Below the pieces are notes generated by a model. It saw nothing but the letters and a program-made list of their open reading frames with translations, searched no databases and was not told where the DNA came from. A DNA stretch of 64,000 nt, taken from positions 33,740-97,739 of the forward strand of contig NZ_JACBYI010000025.1 in assembly GCF_019352175.1 (NCBI RefSeq), given 5' to 3'. The DNA is from Paenibacillus sp. S150 (lineage in GTDB: Bacteria > Bacillota > Bacilli > Paenibacillales > Paenibacillaceae). The position numbers and the translations under genes were made by a program. Each line of letters begins with the position of its first letter. Within the stretch, counting starts at the first letter, position 1. Positions 42,838 through 51,136 of the stretch are shown one piece after another.

Positions 42838-45543
42838 ATGAGGCTGAAAAAGCTGAAAAAAGGCTGGGGGCTGGCAGTAGTATATGCTTGTGCGGGAGCG
42901 GTAATTGCTGCGGCTATGGCTGCTTGTCTGCTGCGGGGGCTGTTTTTTGCCGGGGAGATGTATCCGTTTCTTGCGGTATGGTTCGTTCTGTGCTGCGTCC
43001 TTGCGGTGTGTGTGCTGGCCGCTGCCCCCGGATTACCCGAAAGCGGGGTCCAAGGCGATCTAGTAAAGCGCCTTGGAATGAAGAATGCCCAATTGCTGCT
43101 GCTCTGCTGTCCGCTGGCGGTCCTTGTTCTTTATGCAGCAGCAGGACTGCGTGGTCCCGTATCCTCGCAGGAAACGCTGAATGAGCTGCTGCGCTGGGGG
43201 TTTTATGCTTCCTTTGCTATACTTGCCTGCTTTTGTGCGGGACACCGGCAAGGTGCCCGGCTTCTTGCCGCTGCCTGGCATCTGGCAGGGATGGCCATAA
43301 GCTTAAGCGCTTTGCTTGCGGCAACCGGGGTCCTGGATCTTCCCTATGCGGTAGCATACAGCTCAGCGCCGGAAGTGAGCGCCACTGGCGCCAGACTGGC
43401 CGGCCTGCTGCAATACCCGAACAGCTTCGGCGCGGTGATGGCTGTTTTTCTGCTGGAGCGGCTGTTTGCCGTCGCCGCCGGAATGGAACAGGCACAGCCG
43501 GGGGCAGAAGCATGGAAACAAACAGGAAATGCTGGAGCACCGGGGCTGTCCGCTGGATGTAGAGAGTGGAGCGGCAGGGACGGGATTAGAGAGCGTAACG
43601 GGAAGGATGGTATCAGAGAGTGCGGGATTAAAGAGCGTAGCGGGAAGGTTGGGATTAAAGAGGGGGGCGGCAGGTACAGGATTAAAAACTGGGGCAGGAT
43701 GTGCAGGAGGGCAGCAGGGAAACAGCACCGGCTGCTGCGCATGCTGCCGTTGTTTCCCTGCGCCGCCGCGCTGCTGCTCAGCGAGTCGCGCGGCGCTTGG
43801 CTGGCCGCGGCCTTGGCCTGCGCCGCGGTCCTGCCCTGGAGGCGGCAGCTCTGCGCGCCGCTTCTTCTTGCCGGCGCCGCGCCCGTGGCCGCTGCGGCGC
43901 TGCTCTGCCGCCAGCTGGCCCGTGCCGGGCTGGCGGCGGAGCCTGTGTCCGGCCTGCTGCTGCTGGCCGGGCTGTGGGGCGCCGCACTGCTTGGCGGCGC
44001 CTGGCTGTGCCGCCGCCGGCCGGGCGCGGCAGGCGGGGGACGTGCCGCCAGAGTGGTCCTGGCGGCGGCGGTCTGGACGGCGGCGGGCGGCGCCGTCCTT
44101 CTGCAGGTGCGCGGGCGGATCACCGGACCGTCGTCGACGGTCGCCGCCCGCGGGCTGCTGTACCGCGATGCCTGGAAGCTCGCGGCAGAGGCGCCCTGGC
44201 TGGGGCGCGGGGGCGGGACTTGGCGGAGCACGTATCTCGCCGCCCAGTCCCGCCCCTATGTGGGCAGCCAGGTGCACAGCGGGTACCTCGACCTCCTGCT
44301 GAACCTGGGAGGTGTCGGCCTTGCCGTAATCCTGCTGCTGCTGGCTGCCGCAGGATGGCTGGCGGCGGCAGCGGCGCCAAGGCTGCTGCCGCCGTTGCTG
44401 GCGCTTGCCTTGCACAGCGCCGTCGATTTTGATTGGAGCTATGGCCTCATTTGGCTGCTGCTGTTCCTGCTGCCGGCGCTTGCCCTGGCCGAAAAGCTTC
44501 ACTGCCCTGCCGCAGACAATTCTCCGAAGCCCCCTGCAGCCGCTTCCGCAGGCTTCTCTGCATGCTTCTCTGCATGCTTCCCCGCATCAGCAGAGCCACC
44601 GCCCGGAACAGGCGCACCGGGAGGTTCCCGCACATCCGCAGCTACAATTCCGGCGTCCGCCGCAGGCGGATTTCTGGTTTCTCCGGCCTCCGCTGCAACT
44701 GCGCGGGCCTCAGGCTCCCCGGCGCAGCTTTCCGGTTCGCCTGCTGCTCTGCCGGCCGCAGGCGAATCGCTCGGCTCCGCTGCAGGAACCGGCCTTGCGA
44801 TCCCCGCAGCCTTGTCCCCGCCGCTCGCGCCGGTACCCGTCCAGCCAAGGCGCGGGAAGTTCTTCGCGCTGCTGCGCCCCCTGGGGCGTACTGCCGGGGT
44901 AGCCCTGCTTTGCGGCGTGGCGCTAACGCTGGCGAGCCTTTCTTTTCACGCAATGAAAGGCGAGTCGCTATATAAGCAGGCGGCGGCTGCACCGCAGAGT
45001 GAAGCAGCAATTTCCCTGCTGCGGCAATCCCTCCGATGGAACCCCCGTGAGCCGCGTGCCGCGGCAGCTTTATCCCGGCTGTTGCCGGACAGGCAGGGGA
45101 GTGCCTTGCTTCTGCAAAGTCTGGATTATTCTCCGGAGAATGCGGAGCTGCACTGGGAACTGGCTAAGCGGGCCATGGGCGGAAATGATCCGGGAACGGC
45201 ACTGTACCGGGTGCGAAGAGCCGAGCGGCTGGATGTCTTTAATGCGGACAAGCGGATTGAGGCGGCTGAAGGAATGCTGGATATGAGTGTTCGGAGGCTG
45301 AGGGCAGGGGATGGGAAGGGAGCATGCCAGAGCGCGGATGCCGGGCTTGAGCTGCTGCGGGAGTACCGTTTGCTGGCTGAACAGGAAGGAAGCAAGGGGA
45401 TGCAGCACAATGACCGCCGGTTTGGGGCTTTGCAAGAAGCCGAAGGCATATACCTCCGGCTCATGACAGCGCATGCTGAAGCCTCCCGTTCCGGGGTGGA
45501 AGCCTTCCCTGTAAACGGCGGGGTTGCCGCACCGGGAACTTAA
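42838..45543 (+). CDS. O-antigen ligase-like membrane protein
   Basis: A 901-residue polytopic membrane protein with 10 or more hydrophobic helices in residues 10-570 and the Wzy/WaaL-type loop (LGRGGGTWRSTYLAAQSRPYVGSQVHSGYLDLLLNLGG, about 460-500). This suggests transfer or polymerisation of a glycan on the outer membrane face. The C-terminal ~220 residues are soluble with TPR-like repeats (LLRQSLRWNPREPRAAAALS, ELHWELAKRAMGG). Two insertions are unusual: a hydrophilic segment of 9-residue repeats (about 242-285) and a Pro/Ala/Ser-rich stretch (about 560-675). ATG 42838 follows AGGGGAAATTCGA. GC content rises sharply in the middle. Confidence 0.85.
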   Translation: MRLKKLKKGWGLAVVYACAGAVIAAAMAACLLRGLFFAGEMYPFLAVWFVLCCVLAVCVLAAAPGLPESGVQGDLVKRLGMKNAQLLLLCCPLAVLVLYAAAGLRGPVSSQETLNELLRWGFYASFAILACFCAGHRQGARLLAAAWHLAGMAISLSALLAATGVLDLPYAVAYSSAPEVSATGARLAGLLQYPNSFGAVMAVFLLERLFAVAAGMEQAQPGAEAWKQTGNAGAPGLSAGCREWSGRDGIRERNGKDGIRECGIKERSGKVGIKEGGGRYRIKNWGRMCRRAAGKQHRLLRMLPLFPCAAALLLSESRGAWLAAALACAAVLPWRRQLCAPLLLAGAAPVAAAALLCRQLARAGLAAEPVSGLLLLAGLWGAALLGGAWLCRRRPGAAGGGRAARVVLAAAVWTAAGGAVLLQVRGRITGPSSTVAARGLLYRDAWKLAAEAPWLGRGGGTWRSTYLAAQSRPYVGSQVHSGYLDLLLNLGGVGLAVILLLLAAAGWLAAAAAPRLLPPLLALALHSAVDFDWSYGLIWLLLFLLPALALAEKLHCPAADNSPKPPAAASAGFSACFSACFPASAEPPPGTGAPGGSRTSAATIPASAAGGFLVSPASAATARASGSPAQLSGSPAALPAAGESLGSAAGTGLAIPAALSPPLAPVPVQPRRGKFFALLRPLGRTAGVALLCGVALTLASLSFHAMKGESLYKQAAAAPQSEAAISLLRQSLRWNPREPRAAAALSRLLPDRQGSALLLQSLDYSPENAELHWELAKRAMGGNDPGTALYRVRRAERLDVFNADKRIEAAEGMLDMSVRRLRAGDGKGACQSADAGLELLREYRLLAEQEGSKGMQHNDRRFGALQEAEGIYLRLMTAHAEASRSGVEAFPVNGGVAAPGT
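43560..43690. repeat. Imperfect 27-bp tandem repeats inside the O-antigen ligase gene
   Basis: Repeats of the form GGGATTAAAGAGCGTAGCGG encode GIRERNGKD, a shortened GIREC, GIKERSGKV, GIKEGGGRY and RIKNWGRM in a cytoplasmic or extracellular loop. The codon-level similarity points to recent repeat expansion. Confidence 0.75.
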
Positions 45544-45593
45544 GCCTTAATAAGCTTACAGGTTCATGATCAGCCTATAATCGGAAAAAAATA

Positions 45594-45779
45594 TCACCCG
45601 CCGGTTGTTTGCAGCTGCTGCCTCTGTTCCCAGGCCTTGCTCCGTGCCGAAACCAGCCATGAGCACATAAACGCTAGGATAGCGACAAGCAGCAGGGCGG
45701 CAATAATCGTACTGACTGACAGGCTTTTCGGCAAAAATGCTCCCGCTGTGATCCGCAAGCCGCCGATAATCCACATCAC
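45594..45779 (-). CDS. Possible small membrane protein
   Basis: A minus-strand frame of 61 residues: MMWIIGGLRITAGAFLPKSL, then a convincing membrane helix (STIIAALLLVAILAFMCSWL) and a charged tail SARSKAWEQRQQLQTTGG. There is no clear ribosome site upstream of either start, so it may be a remnant of a larger transporter or an unexpressed frame. No family recognised. Confidence 0.35.
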   Translation of the reverse strand: MMWIIGGLRITAGAFLPKSLSVSTIIAALLLVAILAFMCSWLVSARSKAWEQRQQLQTTGG

Positions 45780-45915
45780 GCCGGAGAGGTTTTCAGTTTC
45801 CCTTAAGTAGAAGTCGTAAGGCTGCTTATGCTAGAATAGGCTAGTAGAAGCTGGGTACATAGAGCGGAATCGGTAAGGAAAAAGAATTTCGCGAAAAACG
45901 GGAGGAGGAGCTGCA

Positions 45916-46530
45916 GTGCATGTTATTTCTGATCTGATCTCGCATTTGTTTGAATGGATTCAGAGCCTTGGGTATTTCGGGATTATGATCGGACTGATGA
46001 TTGAGGTTATTCCAAGTGAAATTGTACTGGCCTTTGGCGGCTATCTGGTCTCGCAGGGGCAGATTAATTATTTTGGTGCAGTACTCTTCGGCACGGTAGG
46101 CGGAGTTATAGCCCAGATATTTGTGTACTGGATCGGCCGTTACGGGGGCAGACCCGTGCTGGAGAAATACGGAAAGTACATTTTTATCAAGAAAAAGCAT
46201 ATTGACCATTCGGAAGAATGGTTCAATAAGTATGGCACCGGCGTTATCTTCACGGCCCGGTTCATTCCGGTTGTGCGCCATGCCATATCTGTTCCTGCCG
46301 GAATCTCGCGCATGCCGCTGGGCAAGTTCACCTTGCTGACTACGCTTGCGGTCATTCCATGGAGTGCGCTCTTTGTCTACTTGGGTTATACTCTTGGCGA
46401 CAAATGGGAAACGATTGACGAAGTCGCTGCGCAGTACACCCATGAGTTGATTCTTGCCGCCATTGCTGTCATTGTTATATACTTCCTGTTCAAATGGTAC
46501 AAATCCAAGAAGAAAGGTAGTGCAGTATGA
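45916..46530 (+). CDS. DedA family membrane protein
   Basis: A 204-residue integral membrane protein of the DedA/SNARE-associated family, which includes lipid-carrier flippases and proteins affecting membrane homeostasis. Visible features are the re-entrant region with EVIPSEIVLAFGGYLVS, the GGRPVLEKYGKYIFI segment, and the conserved Arg motif FTARFIPVVRHAISVPAGIS (about 114-133). GTG 45916 follows GGGAGGAGGAGCTGCA. The stop overlaps the next start (ATGA), so the three following genes form an operon. Confidence 0.92.
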   Translation: MHVISDLISHLFEWIQSLGYFGIMIGLMIEVIPSEIVLAFGGYLVSQGQINYFGAVLFGTVGGVIAQIFVYWIGRYGGRPVLEKYGKYIFIKKKHIDHSEEWFNKYGTGVIFTARFIPVVRHAISVPAGISRMPLGKFTLLTTLAVIPWSALFVYLGYTLGDKWETIDEVAAQYTHELILAAIAVIVIYFLFKWYKSKKKGSAV

Positions 46531-47093
46531 AGCAGAATTTAGCTACTAAGTTTGGCCAGGGCCTTACTCCGCGCCAGTTCGTGGAAGGCATGACGAAGAA
46601 TCAGCAGGCGTTCGAATCCTGGTACGAGAAATTCGTCTGGGAGGACCAGGACGACCGTGAGTATTTTGAGAGTCTGAACCACCGCGACGATCTGCGCGTG
46701 CTGATACTGGCTGCGGATTGGTGCGGGGATGTTGTGCGCAATGTGCCAGTCGTGTTCCGCATTCTGGAAACGGCAGGAATCAAGACCGAGGTGCTGATTC
46801 TGGAAGAAAATCAGGACGTTATGGACGATTTCCTGACTATGGGCGGAAGAGCCGTGCCGATTGTTATTTTTGCCGATACCGGCGGTTATGTGCTGGGCCA
46901 TTGGGGCCCCCGCCCGGAGCATGTGCAATCGCTGATGAGGGAGTTCAAACAGGAGAATCCGGACCGCGAAGCAGCCGGCTATGAGAGCAAAATCGCTGAA
47001 GTGCGCAAGGCGATGGGGCAAGCCTATGGGGAAGGAACGGAATCGCACGCAGTAATCGCCAAAGAGCTGCGCAGCCTGATCTCCGGATTCTAA
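46527..47093 (+). CDS. Thioredoxin-fold protein with a single active-site Cys
   Basis: A 188-residue cytoplasmic thioredoxin-like protein. The core strand and motif read VLILAADWCGDVVRNVPVVF (about 57-76), where thioredoxin would have WCGPC, so only one Cys remains. The cis-Pro is in GRAVPIVIFAD. This matches the Thioredoxin_9 group, whose members are not classical disulfide reductases. Start overlaps the dedA-like stop (ATGA). An MBL hydrolase gene follows 6 bases downstream. Confidence 0.85.
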   Translation: MKQNLATKFGQGLTPRQFVEGMTKNQQAFESWYEKFVWEDQDDREYFESLNHRDDLRVLILAADWCGDVVRNVPVVFRILETAGIKTEVLILEENQDVMDDFLTMGGRAVPIVIFADTGGYVLGHWGPRPEHVQSLMREFKQENPDREAAGYESKIAEVRKAMGQAYGEGTESHAVIAKELRSLISGF

Positions 47094-47099
47094 GAAACG

Positions 47100-47729
47100 A
47101 TGCTTAATATCCGTTCATATAATCTTGGACCGCTTCAGACGAATGCATACTTGCTTACCGGAGCTGATCCCGGACGCGGCATCATTATCGATCCGGGCAC
47201 GAATCCTGCGGCTCTTCTGCGCGCTGCCGAAGGTATGGAGATTGAGGCTGTTCTGCTGACTCACGCCCACTTTGATCATATCGCCGGACTGGACGAGGTC
47301 CGCAAAGCCAAGAAGTGTCCGGTATACCTCCACCCGCTGGAGAGTGAATGGCTGGGCAGCCCCAAGCTCAACGGCTCGCTGATGTGGCCGGACGTAACGC
47401 CTCCTATCAGTACCGGGCCTGCTGAATATGATCTGGCAGAAGGCCAGGTGCTTAAGCTGCTGGGACTTACCTTCCGTGTGATGCATACGCCCGGACATTC
47501 TCCCGGCAGCGTCAGCTTCCTGTGCGGCAGTGATCTTTTTTCCGGAGATGTACTCTTTAAGCTGGGGGTTGGGCGCACCGATCTGCCCGGAGGCCGCGAA
47601 CGGGATCTGATTGATTCCATAAGGGGCAAATTATACAGCCTGGATGAGGAAGTCAGAGTATTTCCCGGCCATGGGCCGCGGACAACGGTCGGGTTTGAAC
47701 GGCTCCGTAATCCTTACGTTCCGATGTAA
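47100..47729 (+). CDS. MBL-fold hydrolase (YqgX/glyoxalase II-like)
   Basis: A 209-residue metallo-beta-lactamase-fold enzyme. The binuclear metal site is visible as LLTHAHFDHIAG (about 57-68), HTPGHSPGSV (about 129-138), LFSGDVLF and VFPGHGPRTT (about 184-193). The Q-TNAY-L opening (LGPLQTNAYLLTG) is typical of hydroxyacylglutathione-hydrolase-like proteins such as B. subtilis YqgX, which act on thioesters. The start ATG 47100 has only a weak ribosome site and is probably coupled to the preceding gene. Confidence 0.9.
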   Translation: MLNIRSYNLGPLQTNAYLLTGADPGRGIIIDPGTNPAALLRAAEGMEIEAVLLTHAHFDHIAGLDEVRKAKKCPVYLHPLESEWLGSPKLNGSLMWPDVTPPISTGPAEYDLAEGQVLKLLGLTFRVMHTPGHSPGSVSFLCGSDLFSGDVLFKLGVGRTDLPGGRERDLIDSIRGKLYSLDEEVRVFPGHGPRTTVGFERLRNPYVPM

Positions 47730-47838
47730 TGTTCCTCTTCTCCGGGAAGCGACAAAAAACGGGAAATTACTGATGGACAAGAGGCTGCAAAGTTGCTACA
47801 ATAACGTTAATTAAATGTAACATTTAACCTCGCGAAGC

Positions 47839-47881
47839 ACGCAGACTGTGGAATAATCCCGGTTTGCGTTCTTTTTTTGTC
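47839..47881 (+). terminator. Terminator after the DedA operon
   Basis: ACGCAGACTG pairs with CGGTTTGCGT (some mismatch), followed by seven T. Confidence 0.65.
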
Positions 47882-47912
47882 TATTTTCAGGGATACAGGT
47901 ATTGGGGGCAGA

Positions 47913-48092
47913 ATGATGAAAGATACTGAACATGAAGTCCATACGGATGAAGCCTGCACAGCGCCAGCTTCCGATGCTTGGAAGAAGGATAAGAAGGCAT
48001 GTCTCTTCTGGAGCTTCCCGCACGGCAAAGGGGCTGTCCAGCCCTGGCGGCGCAGGCTGTGGGAGCTGCAAAATAATTTGGACCGCGAATGA
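47913..48092 (+). CDS. Small hypothetical protein upstream of sigY
   Basis: A possible 59-residue soluble protein starting MMKDTEHEVHTDEACTAPAS, with a Lys-rich centre (WKKDKKACLFWSF) and ending WRRRLWELQNNLDRE. ATG 47913 (or 47916) has GGGGGCAG just upstream. Its stop codon is part of the probable SigY -35 box. No family recognised; it is not part of the B. subtilis sigY operon. It may be a real small gene or only a leader. Confidence 0.5.
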   Translation: MMKDTEHEVHTDEACTAPASDAWKKDKKACLFWSFPHGKGAVQPWRRRLWELQNNLDRE

Positions 48093-48115
48093 ACGATTCG
48101 CCATACATATTCGTA
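48090..48115 (+). promoter_or_regulatory. SigY autoregulatory promoter
   Basis: TGAACG (48090-48095), 16 bp, CGTA (48112-48115), starting 61 bases before the sigY start. This closely matches the TGAACG / CGTC elements I recall for the B. subtilis SigY promoter. Confidence 0.65.
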
Positions 48116-48150
48116 TTACAGGTGAATGAAAGCTATAGATGGAGGAGCAG

Positions 48151-48693
48151 ATGAGCGACGGGACGCACGACAGGATCATCAGGGCGCAGCAAGGCGATGC
48201 TTCCGCGCTGGCTGTGCTGCTGCGGGATCATTATGCCTTTCTGTATAAATATCTGGTCAAGGCCACCATGGACCCATCGCTCGCAGAGGAGCTTGCCCAG
48301 GATACCATGGTCAGGTGCATGGAGAAGATCACGACTTACAACGGTTCTTCTTCTTTTTCCTCATGGCTGATTACCATTGCTACCAGGCTGTACATTGACA
48401 GGAAGCGCCGCTGGAAGCTTGAAATGGAGTGGAAACGCCAGGAAGAGGGGGCAAGGTCCATCCGCTGGCGTTTTGAGAGCCGGAACATGGAATGGAGCGA
48501 GGTGCTTGATGCTCTTTCGCGCCTGACTTCCGCCCAGCGGATGGCTGTGCTGCTGAAGCATTATTACGGCTACGGGTATGAAGAGATTGCAGATATTCTG
48601 CAGATCCCTTCCGGCACAGCCAAATCGCGGGTAGCCGCAGGATTGAATCAACTGCGAAAGGAGCTGAGTGAGGATGAAGAAGGAGAAGGATGA
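48151..48693 (+). CDS. sigY: ECF sigma factor SigY
   Basis: A 180-residue extracytoplasmic-function sigma factor. Region 2 reads LRDHYAFLYKYLVKATMDPSLAEELAQDTMVRCMEKI and region 4 SAQRMAVLLKHYYGYGYEEIADILQIPSGTAKSRVAAGLNQLRK. ATG 48151 has GGAGGAG 5 bases upstream; the ATG at 48139 overlaps that site. The following five genes match the order yxlC-yxlD-yxlE-yxlF-yxlG, so this is the SigY operon. It probably transcribes itself from the promoter at 48090. In B. subtilis the anti-sigma function lies in YxlC-YxlE. Confidence 0.92.
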   Translation: MSDGTHDRIIRAQQGDASALAVLLRDHYAFLYKYLVKATMDPSLAEELAQDTMVRCMEKITTYNGSSSFSSWLITIATRLYIDRKRRWKLEMEWKRQEEGARSIRWRFESRNMEWSEVLDALSRLTSAQRMAVLLKHYYGYGYEEIADILQIPSGTAKSRVAAGLNQLRKELSEDEEGEG

Positions 48694-48994
48694 AGAACTG
48701 CTGCGTATGCTGTCAGCGGACCTTGAACGGCTGGATGCGCAATACGGCGACGTTACACCGCCGTCCCTGCCTCAGCTGGAGCGGCTCATTGCCGGGGAAG
48801 CAATCCGCAGGCAGCATCAGCGCCGCAGAGAATTTCTGTGGTTCTTGCTTGTAGCGCTATTCATGGTGAGCGTGGTCTTGCTTGGTTTGGGATTTGCGCC
48901 AGTGACGTACTGGATACTGCAGGCGGCATTTCCAATCGCTGCGCTCGGCTGCCTGGCGGTCATGCGGCTCAGGCTGCGGCGGGAGGATGCGTAA
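48674..48994 (+). CDS. yxlC: SigY-operon protein YxlC
   Basis: A 106-residue protein with a charged N-terminal half (KKEKDEELLRMLSADLERLDAQYGD, PSLPQLERLIAGE) and two membrane helices (FLWFLLVALFMVSVVLLGLG; ILQAAFPIAALGCLAVM). The layout is that of an anti-sigma factor: cytosolic binding helix plus membrane anchor. It overlaps the end of sigY by 20 bases, and ATG 48674 uses AAAGGAG within sigY. It likely restrains SigY, as reported for B. subtilis YxlC. Confidence 0.88.
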   Translation: MKKEKDEELLRMLSADLERLDAQYGDVTPPSLPQLERLIAGEAIRRQHQRRREFLWFLLVALFMVSVVLLGLGFAPVTYWILQAAFPIAALGCLAVMRLRLRREDA

Positions 48995-48996
48995 GA

Positions 48997-49218
48997 GTGA
49001 AGGAACTGCAGGATGTGCCGTATTGGTTGTTGGGAGGCATCGCAGTGGCGCTGCTGCTGCAGGGCACCCTATTGTTTCGTAATGCACAGAAGCGCGGCAA
49101 AGGCAAAATGGCCTGGTTTTGGGGAATATGGGGGCTGACCGGAATACCTACACCGCTTATTTGTTATCTGCTGTTCGTGGTCCTTTCTGACTGGAGAAAA
49201 GCGAACAGAAAATTTTGA
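48997..49218 (+). CDS. yxlD: SigY-operon membrane protein YxlD
   Basis: A 73-residue membrane protein with two helices (YWLLGGIAVALLLQGTLLF; GIPTPLICYLLFVVL) separated by RNAQKRGKGKMAWFW. GTG 48997 lies 2 bases after yxlC, with GGGAGG 10 bases upstream. In B. subtilis YxlD and YxlC together are needed to hold SigY inactive. The gene could be missed because the frame extends upstream through yxlC. Confidence 0.82.
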   Translation: MKELQDVPYWLLGGIAVALLLQGTLLFRNAQKRGKGKMAWFWGIWGLTGIPTPLICYLLFVVLSDWRKANRKF

Positions 49219-49266
49219 TCAACCGGATTGTGGAGCAGGCGAAGCCATAGAAGGGTGGGAATATTC

Positions 49267-49458
49267 ATGACTGAGATAAGATGGGGGCTGATTTGGCCGC
49301 TGCTGGCGCTGCAGGCACTGCTCGCCGTTATCGGTTTGATTTCTTTGGCCAAGGCAGAGCAGACCCGGGGGCCGAAATGGCTGTGGGGTATTATATTGAT
49401 TTTTGGAAATCTTCTGGGCAGCGTCGCTTATTTTACTGTGGGAAGGAAAGAAAGCTGA
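49267..49458 (+). CDS. yxlE: SigY-operon PLDc_N membrane protein YxlE
   Basis: A 63-residue membrane protein with the phospholipase-D N-terminal (PLDc_N) two-helix module: IWPLLALQALLAVIGLISLA and LWGIILIFGNLLGSVAYFTVGR. Such modules occur alone in membrane-bound regulators and transporters. ATG 49267 follows AAGGGTGGG. Its stop overlaps the yxlF start (TGATG), so translation is coupled. Confidence 0.88.
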   Translation: MTEIRWGLIWPLLALQALLAVIGLISLAKAEQTRGPKWLWGIILIFGNLLGSVAYFTVGRKES

Positions 49459-50369
49459 TGCCGCTGCTTACAGCTGCGAACTTACGCAAGGTCTATGGCA
49501 GGCATATCCCGGTGGACGGGATTTCCTTTGATGTTGAGGCCGGGAGGTGCGTAGCCTTGCTGGGGCCCAATGGAGCGGGAAAGACGACCACCCTGCGCAT
49601 GCTTGCAGGTTTGCTGAAGCCTAGCTCGGGGTCCATATCCTTTGACGGCGGTACCGGTGGGAATTACCGCAGTGCGCTCGGCTATTTGCCCCAGTCTCCG
49701 GCATTTTACGGCTGGATGAGCGGGCAGGAATACATTGTTTTTGCTGCGAAGCTGTGCGGTATAGCTTCCGCGGAAGCTGCTGGACTTGCGGCGGACGTTC
49801 TTGAGCGTGTTGGACTCCGGGATGATGCCCGCCGCAAGATTGCCGGATATTCCGGAGGCATGAAGCAGCGGCTCGGTCTTGCCCAGGCGCTGGTGCACCG
49901 TCCCCGGCTGCTGCTTCTGGATGAGCCGGTCTCTGCGCTGGACCCCATTGGACGCCGGGAGGTGATGGAACTGCTGCGGAAGATACGGGAGGAGACAACC
50001 ATTATTTTTTCTACCCATGTTCTTCATGATGCTGATGAGATATGTGACGATATTATTCTTATGAATCATGGTTTAATCGCCGAGCAGGGAGCGTTGTCCC
50101 GGCTGCGCTCGCAGTACAGCCTACCGGTCATCCGGCTAAGTACGGAGCTGGATGTGAAAGCGCTGATATGGCTTGAGGATCTTGCCAACCGGTCATTTGT
50201 TGAACAGTCTATAATTTCTTCCGGCTCCGCCACCTTGAACGTGAGCGATGTGGAACTCGCCCGGCGGACAATTCTTCAGGAAGCCGGGAGCCTCGGTATT
50301 CCATTGCTGCAATTCGAAGCAGGCTCTTCCACCTTGGAGGATTTGTTTATGAAGGTGGTGGAGGCATGA
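49458..50369 (+). CDS. yxlF: ABC transporter ATPase YxlF
   Basis: A 303-residue ATPase of an export-type ABC system. Walker A GPNGAGKTT (about 39-47), Q-loop GYLPQSPAF, signature YSGGMKQRLGLAQAL (about 135) and Walker B LLLLDEPVSALD (about 153-164) are intact, and the H-loop is in FSTHVLHDADE. The frame is open further upstream through yxlE, but ATG 49458 has GGAAGGAAAG and the family N-terminus. With YxlG it forms the pump of the SigY operon, linked in B. subtilis to antimicrobial or stress defence; the substrate is unknown. Confidence 0.93.
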   Translation: MPLLTAANLRKVYGRHIPVDGISFDVEAGRCVALLGPNGAGKTTTLRMLAGLLKPSSGSISFDGGTGGNYRSALGYLPQSPAFYGWMSGQEYIVFAAKLCGIASAEAAGLAADVLERVGLRDDARRKIAGYSGGMKQRLGLAQALVHRPRLLLLDEPVSALDPIGRREVMELLRKIREETTIIFSTHVLHDADEICDDIILMNHGLIAEQGALSRLRSQYSLPVIRLSTELDVKALIWLEDLANRSFVEQSIISSGSATLNVSDVELARRTILQEAGSLGIPLLQFEAGSSTLEDLFMKVVEA

Positions 50370-51136
50370 GGAATGTCTGGACACTCTACCATAAGGAAAT
50401 GCTGGAGGCCTTGCGCAGCTATAGGCTGATCTGGGTTCCGGCAGTATTCATTATTTTGGGTGTTATGCAGCCGCTCACGACATATTACATGCCGGAAATC
50501 CTTGCAGCTTCCGGTAATTTGCCTCCGGGGATGCTGGAAGGCTACGAGATGCCGGGTGCTGCTGTGGTTATGGCTCAGGCGCTTGGACAATACGGTATCT
50601 TAGGTATGCTGATACTCGTGCTTGGCGTGATGAACAGCCTGGCCGGTGAGCGGAGCAGCGGAACTATCGAGATGCTGATGGTCAAGCCGCTCACCCCGGC
50701 GGCTATCGTCTCGGCCAAATGGGCCGCACAGCTGACCCTGCTTATCCTTGCTCTTGGATCGGGCGCAGCCGGAGCTGCCTATTATACAGAACAGCTTATA
50801 GGTCCGCTTTCCTGGAGCAGCCTGCTGGCTGCAGCCGGACTGTACGGGCTGTGGCTGCTCTGTGCAGTCTCGCTGACCCTGCTGTTCAGCGCCTGGCTGC
50901 GCGGACCCTCGGCTGCCATCCTTGGCCTGCTGGCCGCTGCGGCTATGTCGCTGGCACAGGGGCTGCTGCCCGGCCCGCTTGCTTGGACTCCAGCGGCGCT
51001 CACCGCCCTGTCTGCCGATATAATGACAGAAGGAGGCGGCCTTGCCAAAGGGCCGATTCTTTCAGCTGCCGCACTGATTATTTTATGCCTTGCCGGTGCT
51101 TCAGTCCTGATCCGCAGGAATAAATTGCCGGATTGA
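50366..51136 (+). CDS. yxlG: ABC transporter permease YxlG
   Basis: A 256-residue ABC-2 type membrane protein with six predicted helices (for example LIWVPAVFIILGVMQPL, ILGMLILVLGVMNSLAG, LIILCLAGASVLI). The SGTIEMLMVKPLTPAAIVSAK segment (about 97-117) is the usual cytoplasmic coupling region. Its start overlaps the yxlF stop (ATGA). It completes the sigY-yxlCDEFG operon. No obvious terminator was found right after it. Confidence 0.92.
   Translation: MRNVWTLYHKEMLEALRSYRLIWVPAVFIILGVMQPLTTYYMPEILAASGNLPPGMLEGYEMPGAAVVMAQALGQYGILGMLILVLGVMNSLAGERSSGTIEMLMVKPLTPAAIVSAKWAAQLTLLILALGSGAAGAAYYTEQLIGPLSWSSLLAAAGLYGLWLLCAVSLTLLFSAWLRGPSAAILGLLAAAAMSLAQGLLPGPLAWTPAALTALSADIMTEGGGLAKGPILSAAALIILCLAGASVLIRRNKLPD

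Noticed and set aside
43363..44502. Several long frames on both strands inside the O-antigen-ligase-like gene
   Set aside because: High GC removes stop codons there; the Gln/Arg/Pro-rich translations have no domain and no ribosome site.
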